DNA of 64,000 nt from Sabellastarte sp. h YS-2021 (GCA_964017235.1 OZ024928.1:81029566-81093565), one strand, 5' to 3'. Shown: positions 11,453 to 22,888, counted from the stretch's first letter. Numbers and translations are program-made. Notes: a model not told the origin generated them from the sequence alone.

Positions 11453-11474
11453 AAGCGTCCCTTGCGGGACGCTT
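11453..11474 (+). repeat. 3' terminal hairpin of F1
   Basis: Perfect 9-bp stem AAGCGTCCC/GGGACGCTT with loop TTGC, immediately before AATTAA. It is repeated inverted at 63037-63058. Confidence 0.9.
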
Positions 11475-11480
11475 AATTAA

Positions 11481-12007
11481 AGATAGGAATATTTAATTGT
11501 ACAACATAAAACGGCACTTCTCCTCAGTGCAAGTGATATAATCAACAATGTATTATTTGTAAATGCAGCAAACAAACCTGTTAATAACCTTTTTTTATAA
11601 AACTACCGTTATTGTCTCCTAAAATAGAGAGTAAGTATGCATTTGAAATTTAAATTGTGCAATACTGACAAAATATTTTTTAGTTATTTTCAAGTGACAC
11701 TTGCAAATCTCATTAAAATTAAAGTACTACTTAAAAACTTGAAATTTCAAACACATAAATCATTTAAATTTACCATAGGCAATTGAAATAATTCCACAGA
11801 AGATTCTGCATCACTAAAATCAATATCATCATGTTTTTGCTCAAGCAATGACAAACTTCTGGTAATACCTTCAAAGAAATACCTAAAAATTGGTTGACTT
11901 GTACATTAAATTGATTAAACATACTGTGCTAATACCTGCCCTACTGTGATTCAAAAACAATAACAAAATTAAACTAGACCTAGCGCATCGGAAAACCGAT
12001 GCAAATT
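11481..12007. other. AT-rich intronic DNA between F1 and F3
   Basis: Nothing recognisable; probably original intron sequence of the cyclase gene. Confidence 0.4.
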
Positions 12008-14370
12008 GTATCCACCGTAAAGACAATGCATCAATACCTCTAGGACCAATAATAAGCAAGTTATAAGCACTTTTAAGTTTGGCTGTTCTCATTTGACCTT
12101 CAAGGAGGGGCCCAAGGTCAAATCCGACCACGCCAGAAGATTCCCAGCCCATGATTTCCTATATGTCGGCTTACCATCCCAAACATCTAGGACCAATAAT
12201 AAGTGAGTTATAAGCACTATTAAGTTTGGCTGTCCTCATTTGACCTTCAAGGAGGGGCCCAAGGTCAAATCCGACCACACCAGAAGATTCCCAGCCCATG
12301 ATTTTCTATATGTTGGTTTACCATCCCAAACCTCTAGGACCAATAATAAGCGAGTTATAGGCACTTTTACCTTTGGCTATCCTCGTTTGACCTTGAAGGA
12401 GGGGCCCAAGGTCAAATCCGACCACGCCAGAAGATTCCCAGCCCATGATTTCCTATATGTTGGTTTACCATCCCAAACCTCTAAGTCCAATAATAAGCAA
12501 GTTATAAGCACTTTTAAGTTTGGCTGTCCTCACTTGACCTTGAAGGAGGGGCCCAAGGTCAAATCCGACCATGCCAGAAGATTCCACGCCCATGATTTCC
12601 TGTATGTTGGTTTACCATCCCAAACCACTGGGATCAATAATAAGCGAGTTATAAGCACTTTTAAGTTTGGCTATCCTCGTCTGACCTCGAAGGAAGGGCC
12701 CAAGGTCAAATCCGACCACGCCAGAAGATTCCCAGCCCATGATTTCCTATAGGTTGGTTTACCATCCCAAACCTCTAGAACCAATAATAAGCCAGTTATA
12801 AGCACTTTTAAGTTTGGCTGTCCTCATTTGACCTTGAAGGAGGGGCCCAAGGTCAAATCCGACCACACCAGAAGATTCCCAGCACATGATTTCCTATATG
12901 TTGGTTTACCATACCAAACCTCTAGGACCAATAATAAGTGAGTTATAAGCACTTTTAAGTTTGGCTTTCCTCATTTGACCTTGAACGAGGGGCCCAAGGA
13001 CAAATCCGACCACACCAGAAGATTCCCAGCCCATGATTTCCTATAGGTTGGTTTACCATCCCAAACCTCTAGGACCAATAATAAGTGAGTTATAGGCACT
13101 TTTACCTTTGGCTATCCTCATTTGACCTTCAAGGAGGGGCCCAGGTCAAATCCGACCACACTAGAAGATTCCCAGCCCATGATTTCCTATATGCTGGTTT
13201 ACCATCCCAAACCTCTAGGACCAATAATAAGCGAGTTATAAGCACTTTTCAGTTTGGCTGTCCTCGTTTGACCTTGAAGGAGGGGCCCAAGGTCAAATCC
13301 GACCACGCCAGAAGATTCCCAACCCATGATTTCCTATATGTTGGTTTACCATCCCAAACCTCTAGGACCAATAATAAGCAAGTTATAAGCACTTTTAAGT
13401 TTGGCTGTCCTCGTTTGACCTTGAAGGAGGGGCCCAAGGTCAAATCCGACCACACCAGAAGATTCCCAGCCCATGATTTCCTATATGTTGGTTTACCATC
13501 CCAAACCTCTAGAATCGATAATAAGCGAGTTATAAGCACTTTTAAGTTTGGCTATCCTCGTTTGACCTTGAATGAGGGGTCCAAGGTCAAATCTGACCAC
13601 ATCAGAAGATTCGCAGCACATGATTTCCTATATGTTGGTGTACCATCCCAAACCTCTAGGATCGATAATAAGCGAGTTATAAGCACTTTTAAGTTTGGCT
13701 ATCCTCGTTTGACCTTGAAGGAGGGGTCCAAGGTCAAATCTGACTACATCAGAAGATTCGCAGCACATGATTTCCTATATGTTGGTTTACCATCCCAAAC
13801 CTCTAGGATCGATCATAAGCACTTTTAAGTTTGGCTATCCTCATTTGACCTTGAAGGAGGGGTCCAAGGTCAAATCTGACCACATCAGAAGATTCGCAGC
13901 ACATGATTTCCTATAGGTTGGCTTCACCTTGCAAACCTCTAGGACCAATAATAAGGGAGATGTAGGCACTTTTAAAGTCCTCTATGTGGGTTACTTCGGC
14001 ACTCCGTGGATGACCTTGAGTTAGGAGCTTCAAGGTCAAATGTGTGCAAGGTTGTAGAGGACATCTATATGTGTCATACATATCACCTATGAAGAGATTC
14101 AACCTTCTACCTATGAGGAACAGCCAGTAGAAAAATGTAGATTATTTTCAAAGAAATGCCCTTGGCGGCCATCTTGTTTTTCAGAATGAGGCTATTTTCC
14201 TTCCCAGAGAAGCTTACCCCCCAATGAAGATATCCTGCAAATTTGGTGAACCTAGCTGCTGTTGTTTTCCTCTTAGAGCGTTAACGCCGAAAATCTCTCT
14301 ACGCGCGGTGGCGGCGGCGGCGTAGCGAACGCTAAACCAAAGTATCCACCGGATGCTTCCAGTGGATACA
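12008..14370 (+). mobile_element. F3 copy A: Helentron-like element with 147-bp array
   Basis: The 5' motif GTATCCACCG (12008-12017) recurs inverted in the 3' hairpin GTATCCAC...GTGGATAC (14342-14369). The interior holds a 147-bp array, a GGCGGCCATCTTGTTTTT segment near 14165 and a GGCGGCGGCGG tract near 14310. The 3' third resembles the second copy at 54828-56100. Confidence 0.65.
12040..13960 (+). repeat. 147-bp tandem array, about 13 copies
   Basis: Unit: CTAGGACCAATAATAAGCGA, TGACCTTGAAGGAGGGGCCC, AAGGTCAAATCCGACCAC, CCCATGATTTCCTATATG. Spacing is exactly 147 bp (12187, 12334, 12481). Because 147 is 49 codons and the unit lacks stops, it yields spurious long frames on both strands (plus 12240-12752 and 13085-13828; minus 13249-13539) with a 49-residue repeat. 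No start or splice context or known domain supports a protein. Confidence 0.93.
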
Positions 14371-14461
14371 ATAAAATATATAAAGAAATGAATAAACCAA
14401 GACACCCAAGACTTAACAAAGCTGAAAGGGTTTCAGTCTACCAGCGCGAACTTCAAACCAT

Positions 14462-14565
14462 CAGAGATGCGAGTAGTGCACTGAGGCAGTCACCCATCCA
14501 AAACTAACGTGGCCAATTGTTGCTTAACTTCAGTGATGAGACAGGTACTCATCACACTACGCCAC
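14462..14565 (-). ncRNA. 5S rRNA-derived fragment (5S pseudogene or 5S-type SINE head)
   Basis: The minus strand reads GAAGTTAAGCAAC, then GTTAGTTTTGGATGGGTGAC and TGCCT. These line up with the internal promoter of 5S rRNA: box A GAAGTTAAGC and box C TGGATGGGTGACCGCC, at the right spacing. The 5' third is diverged. It sits in the cyclase intron, next to F3. It may be a dead 5S copy or the promoter head of a 5S-derived SINE. Confidence 0.65.
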
Positions 14566-14663
14566 AATTTATGAAAATCTGGAGACAAAAAAAAGTGATC
14601 TGTAGAAGGGATCTGCAGAAGGGTGAGCCTCGCTAGAGCTTGCGCTTAAAAACTCGACCTTAC

Positions 14664-14801
14664 CTGCAAATTTGAGTACATCTCCATCATATAGAATGAT
14701 TTCACTGACCAATGCTCTCATGTACCCATTGAGAGTTTTTGTCAGTTGGTCTGTCCCATTCTTTGAGTTCATACTGTACTTCTCAGTCAAACTAGTGAAT
14801 C
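14664..14801 (-). CDS. ADCY10-like: soluble adenylyl cyclase (ADCY10-like), exon 2 of those visible
   Basis: Reads GFTSLTEKYS...LNGYMRALVSEIILYDGDVLKFAG, matching human GFTAMTEKFS...LNYHISAIVEKVLIFGGDILKFAG in the C1 catalytic domain. The Lys of VLKFA aligns with human Lys95, part of the bicarbonate/active-site region, and is kept. The acceptor is CTTTTAG before 14801 and the donor is GTAAGG after 14664. At 138 bp it is phase 1 at both ends. The next intron is 8.95 kb long and nearly all repeat elements. Confidence 0.9.
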
Positions 14802-14943
14802 CTAAAAGAGAACTGAAACTAGTCACAAAATTAAAAAAAGAAAAATAAGGTCCCTTCATAGTCGCTGCAATAAAACAATTTTATTGTCTTAATCATTCTG
14901 TATGTACTATAGACACATACCCAGTGTAGTATCTACGATTGTG

Positions 14944-15324
14944 TAGGGCTGCAAATAGTTACTTGAGCCTCGATAGACGAGTAGGTATTTGCTACTACTC
15001 GATTCCATTTTCACTACTCGGTTACTCGCAGGGTATTGTATTATCGCCCGCGTAATGAAACGTTTATGTAAAGTATGCTTCATTTCTGCATATTCGTCAC
15101 ATAATATCAATTAAAGTTATAGTTTTCACTTAAAAACCTCCAATATTTACTCCATATTCTATAATATCTGGTTAAATAGAGACATTTTTCTTCAAAAGTT
15201 TTGTTTCAGTTTGTTTACAGAAGACTTCTAATGGTAGGTACTAAACCTTGCGGTTACTCGAATTCAGGCTGGTTGTCAGAGGGCGAGTACTCGGGGCCAT
15301 TTTTCAGCACCCATCCCAGCCCTA
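14944..15324. mobile_element. hAT-type MITE, 381 bp
   Basis: Begins TAGGGCTGCAAATAG and ends CATCCCAGCCCTA. The flanking 8-mers CGATTGTG and CTTTTGTG agree at six positions, consistent with an aged 8-bp target duplication. It lies in the first visible intron of the cyclase gene. No coding capacity. Confidence 0.75.
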
Positions 15325-15430
15325 CTTTTGTGTAGATACTACAGGTTGTTCATTTACAAGTAAACTAACAAAATCTTATCATTTAAAATGCATGATTATA
15401 AACTTATATAAAAATAGCATCAGACATGCC

Positions 15431-16043
15431 CTCACCCCAAGGCCTGGGGAAATAGTTTTCGACACCATGAGATATAGAAGGAGTGAAACAGTACAAAGAT
15501 CAGAAGACTTTCACGGCAAACAATGTCAGTTAAGTAACGGTCAAAGTAATATTAGAAGAGAAAATAACATTTAGAGAGAAAATGTCTGTGAACTACAAAG
15601 CTATAAAATTTATTAATTGAAGTATAGCTACCAACAGAAATAGCATGATTAAGTAAAAGTACATATACTAATCAGTTACAGCAATTCATATATCTTCATC
15701 ATAAGAGAAATATGTCTCAATTATGGCAGGTGAACACACTTTGGCAGAACCTGCACTCCCCATCCAATGCACCATCCAAGCATAAACTTTCTACACCTTA
15801 CAGTTACCGAGATAAGAGTTTACAGGTCAAGGTCACTACAATAAGGTCAAAGGTCAAATCAAGGTCACAACATGACGATGCACACCTACACCCCCTCAAC
15901 CAATATTCCAACCAACTTTTAACTTCTTACACCTTATGGTTTCTGATACACAGCCCAGAAAAGCTTTACCTCGACACCCGCCCACCCATCCAGAAGCTAT
16001 GGGTGAAAACAATACTCCAACAGCCCTTAAAGGCTGTGGGCTA
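15431..16043 (+). mobile_element. F4 copy: short AGGTCA-repeat element
   Basis: Starts with a variant of the F4 head (CACCCCAAGGCCTGGGG) preceded by AGCATCAGACATGCC, and ends with the hairpin region CAGCCCTTAAAGGCTGTGGG. One AGGTCA-rich unit lies at about 15820-15870. The same head and tail bound the longer copy at 20981-22329. Confidence 0.7.
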
Positions 16044-16142
16044 AAAATGAACAAGGATCACGGTCACTGACATGAGTGATAAACAGTCTCTACTCTCACC
16101 AAATACACTGTTCACTTCTAAAACACTATCAGACAATCTTAC

Positions 16143-16328
16143 CTGAAATGTCAAGAAACATCAACACTCCCTGTAATGTGACCATATAAGGTAAGGTTCT
16201 GGTGTGATCTTCATAGACAACCTGGTCTGGTACATGGCACACAAGTGACTTTCCTGAGCCACTGCTCTTCAAGTCATCACCTGATGTGCTCTCTGTGTCA
16301 CTCCCTGCTACTTCCACATACTTGTCTT
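16143..16328 (-). CDS. ADCY10-like: soluble adenylyl cyclase (ADCY10-like), exon 1 of those visible: start of C1 domain
   Basis: A Ser/Asp/Gly-rich lead (GSDTESTSGDDLKSSGSG) is followed by CHVPDQVVYED and GVLMFLDISG. The latter matches human AAHLPDLIVYG...GVLMFVDISG at the start of the first cyclase domain; the Asp of LDISG aligns with catalytic Asp47. The donor GTAAGA follows 16143, leaving phase 1 that joins exon 2 in a Gly codon. The acceptor is less sure: the first AG upstream is at 16330-16329 and a second one lies 3 bp downstream. No start codon lies in frame, so a further 5' exon is expected at higher coordinates and was not found. Confidence 0.85.
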
Positions 16329-16419
16329 CTTCAAATTTATAAAGTACAATATACAAAATTTAAGCACTAATTCACCACTACATAAATAGTATCATATTGC
16401 AAATATTCTAAGTAATTAT

Positions 16420-16778
16420 TAGAGCTGAAAGAGAAGACAAAACTCGTGGTCAAATATCCGCATCCCAGAATTCGGAAATTTTCGAATATTCGTTTGGTGT
16501 GTTTTAGCACTGTCCATTTATTTTGCCAAAATACCCAAATGCGGTTGTTGGTACAACCGCATGAAAGTTGTCATAAAAACATAAGTAAACGAGGTATATT
16601 CTTCTTAATTTTAATGATTTATTATGTTATTTGACAAAAATCATAGTTGATTGTGCTATTTTGAGTTTTGATGCCTAATTTCTGTACATACAACAAATAT
16701 TTGTTTCCTCATTATCAAAGTCGAATGCGGAAAATGCAGAGCGGAGAACGAATAATGCAAATATCCCTTTCAGCTCTA
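16420..16778. mobile_element. hAT-type MITE, 359 bp
   Basis: Ends TAGAGCTGAAAGAG / CCCTTTCAGCTCTA, flanked by perfect 8-bp duplications GTAATTAT (16412-16419 and 16779-16786). It lies just upstream of the first recognised cyclase exon. Confidence 0.88.
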
Positions 16779-16924
16779 GTAATTATATAATGATGTCAAA
16801 TACACTGCAAGTCCACTCTATTTGAAATTATGTAAATAAAAGGCCCAGTTACTCTTGCAACAAACAAATCCTGAAAATATTTGTTATAATCTGTGCCTTG
16901 GTTTTGAAGGGTAAGAACCCACAA

Positions 16925-17516
16925 AATAGAAAGCTGAAAGAGAGCATCAGATGCCCATACCCCACAGCCTGGGGAAAAAATGTTGGGACACCAGGAGATA
17001 TAGAAGAGGTGAAAGAGTACAAAGGTCAACAAACATTCTGAACCGTGTAAGTTATGTATAGGTGCAGGAGAAACAATGCTTGAGAAAAACTATAAGCAAA
17101 GACAAAGTATTAAATCAAGACAATTCAATAGCAAGATGACAGTCTTAATTAGTAAACTAAAAGTTATTAGTCTATAAAATTTCATAACTGAAGTATAATT
17201 GTTAATGGATATTGCACTATTTGGTAAAAGTTCCAATAATAATAAGTTACAGCAATCCAGAGATAATGTATTATCTTTATGATAGAAGAAATCTCAAATA
17301 TGGCAGGAAAAAACATTCTGGCAGACCCAAGATCATTCCATGTTTTTGCACACTTACCCTGTCCAAACACTAGTTTTACTAAGTGTAAACTCTGAAAGTA
17401 TACCCCACTTCATTTTATACCCAGGCAGATTCTGCGGCACCTCCAGAATCTTCCCCGCCATCCCAGAATACCCCCGGGGTAAATTATGGGAGGTCTCCCA
17501 TAATCTACCCCCTCTA
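16925..17516 (+). mobile_element. F4 head fragment plus hairpin
   Basis: The F4 head TACCCCACAGCCTGGGG begins at 16958 after AGCATCAGATGCCCA. The usual F4 tail is absent; the stretch ends at an unrelated hairpin (GGGGTAAATTATGGGAG / CTCCCATAATCTACCCC, about 17476-17515). Confidence 0.55.
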
Positions 17517-17929
17517 CTTAGTTAATACAGGTAACTGATAATTTATGTGACTCTGTATTTAAGCTTTTTAAAATTGGTCACAGAGAAATGAATTCATGTA
17601 AAATTTACATGATTTGCACAACAGTTTATCCCAATAATTTATCATTGTAAGTTTATGATTTGTATTTCAATATATGCATTAGAAATAGTTGAGCCAAGTT
17701 ATAAGGTGAAAATTAGTTACTAGTGAAGTGATTGGGTATTAGCAGTGGTAATTCTGATTTTTCAACAGAGACCCTGTTAGGATGTTAAATTGATGGAACC
17801 TATTGTTATACAAGTACACTGAGGCCCAGCTTCAGCTAATCCGAAATTATGAAGAAATAACAGGACTTCTAACATACACCAACGCCCTGTTTCAACTAAT
17901 CCCGATTTATGAACACAAAGACTAACAAG
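17517..17929. other. non-coding stretch
   Basis: No exon seen. Positions 17822-17920 (GAGGCCCAGCTTCAGCTAAT) recur in direct orientation near 20462-20570, so the following inverted repeat is bracketed by a related ~100-bp sequence. Confidence 0.5.
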
Positions 17930-19815
17930 ATGCACTCAGAGAGAGCAAAACACTCGACTCAATGTGACCAGTCTCACAAGTGTTATAAAGTATAACACAC
18001 ATCCAGGCTTATTGGTATCCAGAATATTAACTAGATTTTCCTAAAATGTAATCACTCCTTCCCATGGCTAGCCCCTTCCTACTTAAAATTTAACATCAAA
18101 ATTTATTCATTACTTTTGAAGAAATATCAAGTAGAAAGCTAAAATCATTAAAATACATTGAAATGGGACCTATAAAAATTCATGATTTTTTGTATCCAAA
18201 ATATGATCCAGGTCTTTCCCAAAAATTAGTAACTTCTTCCTTTGACCAGGTCCTACCCACAAAATTTTTATAAAGATCTGTTCATTAGTTCTGAAGTAAT
18301 CTGAACACCAAAAACAGACAGACATATAGACAGAAAAGCACACAAAAACATAAACTCCTGGTAGAGGTAAAAATACTGGTTAAAAGCCACTTCTTGGTGA
18401 AAATCACTCAGGGTAAATTTTTTGTGATGGACTGTCAAGAAATTGAAACAAACAAACAAACAAACAAAAAAACAGAAATAAATAAACATGGTGAATACAC
18501 CACTTCCCTCTCAATTATCTTTATGTCAATTTCAAGACATAAATTTAATGAGAAGAAATATTATTACTTAAAGACAGCAAATATCACAAGCTAGGGTTTG
18601 TGACCTCACAATGACAATTGCATTGTGACATCATTAAGTAATGACATCATCAGAAACAAAATATTGATTTTTAACGCTCGACGATAGGAGAGGGTTATTG
18701 TAATCAGTTTGTTTCTGTCAGTCTGTCTGTCTGTCTGTCTGTCTGTCTGTGCTCCGTTTCGCCCTTATAACTCAAAAACTATAACACCAATCGAGCTCAA
18801 ATTTGGTGGGCAGGTATTTTATGGGGTACAGACGGATTCTTTCAAATTTGGTGTAATTTGTGTGAAAACTAAAGCCAGGAGAGAGTTTTTCTTATTTTTA
18901 ATTGGGCTTTTACAGTGAAATCTGCTTCTCTGTCTGTGCACTATTTTGCCCTTATAACTTAAAAACTATAACTTCAATCAGTCTCAAATTTGGTGGGAAG
19001 GTATTTCATGGGGTACAGACAGATTTGGTGTAATTTGTTTGAAAATTAAAGCCAGGAGAGAGTTTTTCTTATTTTAATTGGGAATACACAGTGAAACTGC
19101 TTCTCTTCATCACATACGTAAAAATCAATATTTTGCTTTCTGATGATGTCATTACTCAGTGATGTCACAATGTAACTGCCATTGTGAGGTCACAAACCTA
19201 GCTTCTGATACTTGTGATGTCTTTAAGTAAAAATATTTCTTCTCATTGTATGTCTTGAAATTGACATAAACATAATAAAGAGGGAGGTGGTATATTCATC
19301 ATTTTTATTAATTATTATTTCTGTTTTATTTTCTCTTTTTTCTTTCAATTCCTTGACAGTCCATCACAAAAAATTACCATGCATGATTTTCACCAAGAAG
19401 TGACCTTTAAGCAGAATTTTTACCTCCACTAGCAGTTTATGTTTTTGTGTGTTACTTGTTTATGTTTGTTTTATTTATTTATTTTTTTTGTGTGTGTGTT
19501 TAGATTACTCTAAAACTAATGAACAGATCTTTATTTAAAAATTTGTGAGTAGGACCTGACTGAAGGAAGAAGTTACTAAAAGAAAGATCAGGATCTTATT
19601 TTAGATACAAAAAATTCATGATTTTTCAGAGGTCCCATTTCAATGTATTTTTAATGACTTTAGCTTTCTACATGATATTTCTATGAAAATTAATTTACAT
19701 GTTTGGTTTTATTTTATTGTCTTCCTTACAATATTTTATATCACTTGAGAGACTGGTCACATGGAGTCGAGCGTTTTGCTCTCTCTGAGTGCATCTTGTT
19801 GACGTATGTGATGAA
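17930..19815. repeat. large inverted repeat, arms about 740 bp
   Basis: The left arm 17930-18672 and right arm about 19095-19815 are inverted copies with moderate divergence (for example CAAGATGCACTCAGAGAGAG at 17935 and its complement near 19780; the GACTGTCAAG(G)AATTGAAA region at 18430 and 19345). The centre 18673-19094 holds two ~185-bp direct repeats and a (TCTG)n microsatellite (18717-18750). It could be a foldback transposon or two copies in inverted orientation. No transposase is recognisable. Confidence 0.75.
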
Positions 19816-20159
19816 GAGTAGACATCTCATCTTGGTTAAGTGTTTTTTGGACACCAGAAATTTAAATGTGTTTAATTTTCTCTTTTCTTTCTAGCAAAAC
19901 CTTTAAGAAATTCTTTATAAAGCCTAAAAAAAGAAATACTTAAAAAAGAAAAACTGAAAAAAAATAGTGAATGGTATTGAACCCCAAACATAGGATTACA
20001 AGTTCTTCACATTACACTCACAGCTACAGAGGAATTCTTTTTGCACAAAAATTCATGAGGAAGAAATCCTGTCATGATATTGATTTTTCACATGTGTGAC
20101 CAAGCATAGCAACACACACATACACACATTAATAAAGCATTGGGGGAAGCAAAGCTGAT

Positions 20160-20446
20160 TGTGTGTGGATTATTGATTGATTGGAGAAGCAGATTTCACT
20201 GTAAAAGCCCAATTAAAAATAAGAAAAACTCTCTCCTGGCTTTAATTTTCAAACAAATTACACCAAATTTGGAAGAATGCATCTGTACCCCATGAAATAC
20301 CTGCCCGCCAAATTTCAGCTTGATTGGTGTTATAGTTTTTGAGTTATAAGGGCGAAACGGTGCACAGACAGACAGACGGACAGACAGACAGACAGACAGA
20401 AACAAACTGATTACAATAACCCTCTCCTATCGTCGAGCGTTAACTA
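20160..20446 (-). repeat. third copy of the central unit of the inverted repeat
   Basis: Reverse complement of 18673-18920, from GTTAACGCTCGACGATAGGA and the (TCTG)n tract through GAGTTATAAGGGCGAAAC to the GCAGATTTCACTG end. Confidence 0.85.
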
Positions 20447-20980
20447 GGTTTTTTATGTATATTGAGGCCCAGCTTCAACGTAATCCCAATTTATGGCATT
20501 AAAAGAATAAATAGACTTTTGATGTACACTTCGACCCAGCTTCAACTAATCCCAATCAATCAAATCAAATCAAAAGGATAAACACACTTTTGTCTTGTGG
20601 TGTGTAAAATGAGGCATTTCACCTACAAATCTTAATTGGTGAATTCAAAGGAATAACTAGAATAACCATTTGCTCTCACACAAAGATCATTGATGCGAAT
20701 CTGGCATAAATATTTTTAAATAGTACTAAAATAAACTGTTATTAGTGTGAGGGGTTTATAAGCACATCATCTAACCCTAGAACTACTACTTGTCATAATT
20801 CAAAAATGGATGACAATTGTATACTCATCTTTTGAAATATTTCAGCTCTATAAATAGTGTGATAAGACAGACAAATGTTTATTATACAAAGAGTATAACA
20901 CAAAGATATTACACTCAGTGTAGCACACAGCCTAAAAAGGCTTATAATTCAATTTTAAAAAATAGCATCAGAGATGCCCG

Positions 20981-22329
20981 TACCCCACAGCCTGGGGAAA
21001 TATTTTTCAACACCATGAGATATAGAAGTAGTATAACAGTACAAAGTTCAAGATACTTTCAGAGCAGTGTCAGTTATATTAAGATTCAAATAATGCTTAA
21101 GTAGAGAAAATAATATCTAAGGAAAAGAAATGTATGTAAAGATGAAGTACTAAAACAAAACAATTCAATAATAAAATGACAGCACTTATGAGTAAACCAA
21201 AAATGGCTGAATTATGGTTTGGATGTTTTGAATATTACCCATGCATACAGAAGTGGCAATACATTCAATGAATGCTTATGTGTGGTGTTGGAGAAAAGCC
21301 TGTGGCTCACTTGATGAAATTCCATCTGTTACAATGGGAACTTGCAAAAAGAAATTCTTAATGAATTCTAATATGACTTTAACAGTGCTTAATCTGCATC
21401 AACAGACAGACCCAAAGGTGCATTAAGATTTTAAAGGTCAATACAGCAAGGTCAATCAGTGTCACACCATGATGTGGCACACCTAAAACCCCTGAACCAA
21501 TGTCCCTACTAAGTATAAACTTCCTACACCTTACAGTCTCTGAGATATAGCCTAGCAAGATTTTATAGGTCAAGGTCACTACAGCAAGGTCAAAGGTCAA
21601 ATCAAGATCACACTATGATATAGCACACCTACAACCCCTAACCAATGTCCCTACGAAGTATCAACTTTCTACACCTTACGGTTTCCAAGATACAGCCCGG
21701 ACCAGGTTTTATAGGTCAAGTTCACTACAGCAAAGTCAAAGGTCAAATCAAGGTCACACCATGATGTTGCACATCTACACCCCCTAACCAATGTCCCTAC
21801 CAAGTATCAACTTCCTACACCTTACAGTTGCTGAGATATAGCCCGGACAAGGTTTTATAGGTCAAGGTCACTACGGCAAGGTCAAAGGTCAAATCAAGGT
21901 CACACTATGACGTTGCACGCCTACAACTCCCAGCCAATGTTCCTACCAAGTATCAACTTCCTACACCTCACGGTTTCCGAGATATAGCCCGGACAAGATT
22001 TTATAGGTCAAGGTCACTACGGCAAGGTCAAAGGTCAAATCAAGGTCAGACCATGACGTTGCACACCTACAACCCATAACTAATGTCCCTGCCAAGTATC
22101 AACTTCCTACACCTCATGGTTGCCGAGATATAACTACGGCAAGGTCAAATCAAGGTCAGACCATGACGTTGCACACCTACACCCCCCAACCAATGTCCCT
22201 GCCAAGTATCAACTTCCTACACCTTACTGTTTCTGAGATACAGCCCGGACAAACTATTTACGGCCGCCCGCCCATCCGGACACCATGGGTGAAAACAATA
22301 CCCCGACAGCCCTTAAGGGCTGTGGGGTA
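20981..22329 (+). mobile_element. F4: Helentron-like element with AGGTCA repeat array
   Basis: The 5' motif TACCCCACAGCC (20981-20992) recurs inverted as GGCTGTGGGGTA (22318-22329), the outer arm of a 3' hairpin whose inner part ACAGCCCTTAAGGGCTGT is a perfect palindrome. The interior has about six ~145-bp units with AGGTCA motifs and the CTACCAAGTATCAACTTCCT segment. Confidence 0.72.
21420..22255 (+). repeat. ~145-bp tandem units rich in AGGTCA half-sites
   Basis: Each unit carries TCAAGGTCA and AAGGTCAAAGGTCA. For example, 21587-21599 is a perfect AGGTCA-A-AGGTCA direct repeat and 21570-21578 is TCAAGGTCA. The rest of the unit is ACCAATGTCCCTACCAAGTA and GTTTCTGAGATATAGCCCGG. Confidence 0.9.
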
Positions 22330-22888
22330 ATAATGTGGATAAAAACTCTGAGTATTATGTTGTGTAATTTTCTTGACTGTGTATATGCCTGTATTCTGTT
22401 AAGCTGGGAGGCCTCACGAGACCATTTGTTTACACACTTTCCCGGATGGGACACAGATGGGTCTAGGCCTGGATACATAGTCACTGTGTAGAAGTTGTGA
22501 GGATTTGTCACTCGGATCCATCTCTTTTGTAGCCTTACGCCTTGATGATTCGTGAGTTTTAACGTTTTAGTTGAGCTTATTTCACGTCTAAATATTTTAT
22601 TTTGCAGCAATTTGGATGCTTTATAAAACTATAAATACCAAAGCACCTTTTTAAGTTATAAAAAGTGAAAGAGATGCTCTAAAATCCAAGAAAAATGGAA
22701 ATACTTGAATCAAGGATACTTGACTACTGCTTGGCACCACATAATGGCACACACCTCAAATTGGCACAAAACGGAAGTTAAAATATTTAATAACTAGAAA
22801 TAGGACGCCCTGTTGATAGTAGCTGCGACATATGAATAGAAACAGGATAGCATAGAAGAACAAACATTATCACGTCACTTCATGTGTA
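22330..22888. other. non-coding stretch
   Basis: No exon, RNA or repeat family recognised. Confidence 0.4.

Larger units (their letters stand above)
5811..11480 (+). mobile_element. F1: Helentron-like satellite-bearing element
   Basis: The 5' motif AAGCGTCCCG (5811-5820) recurs inverted in a 3' hairpin, with arms AAGCGTCCC and GGGACGCTT around TTGC (11453-11474), followed by AATTAA. In between lie ~160-bp units (5860-6200), a 133-bp satellite array, a ~167-bp array, a unique ~300 bp and a GGAGCC trinucleotide-type tract (11398-11430). An inverted second copy starts at 63031 and fixes the 3' boundary at TTAATTAA. The layout resembles pearl/Helentron non-autonomous elements; no Rep-helicase is encoded. 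The exact 5' limit is uncertain. Confidence 0.65.

Noticed and set aside
12240-13828. Two long repeat-peptide ORFs (170 and 247 aa)
   Set aside because: They are an arithmetic result of a 147-bp stop-free satellite; the opposite strand is open too, and no start, splice or domain evidence exists.
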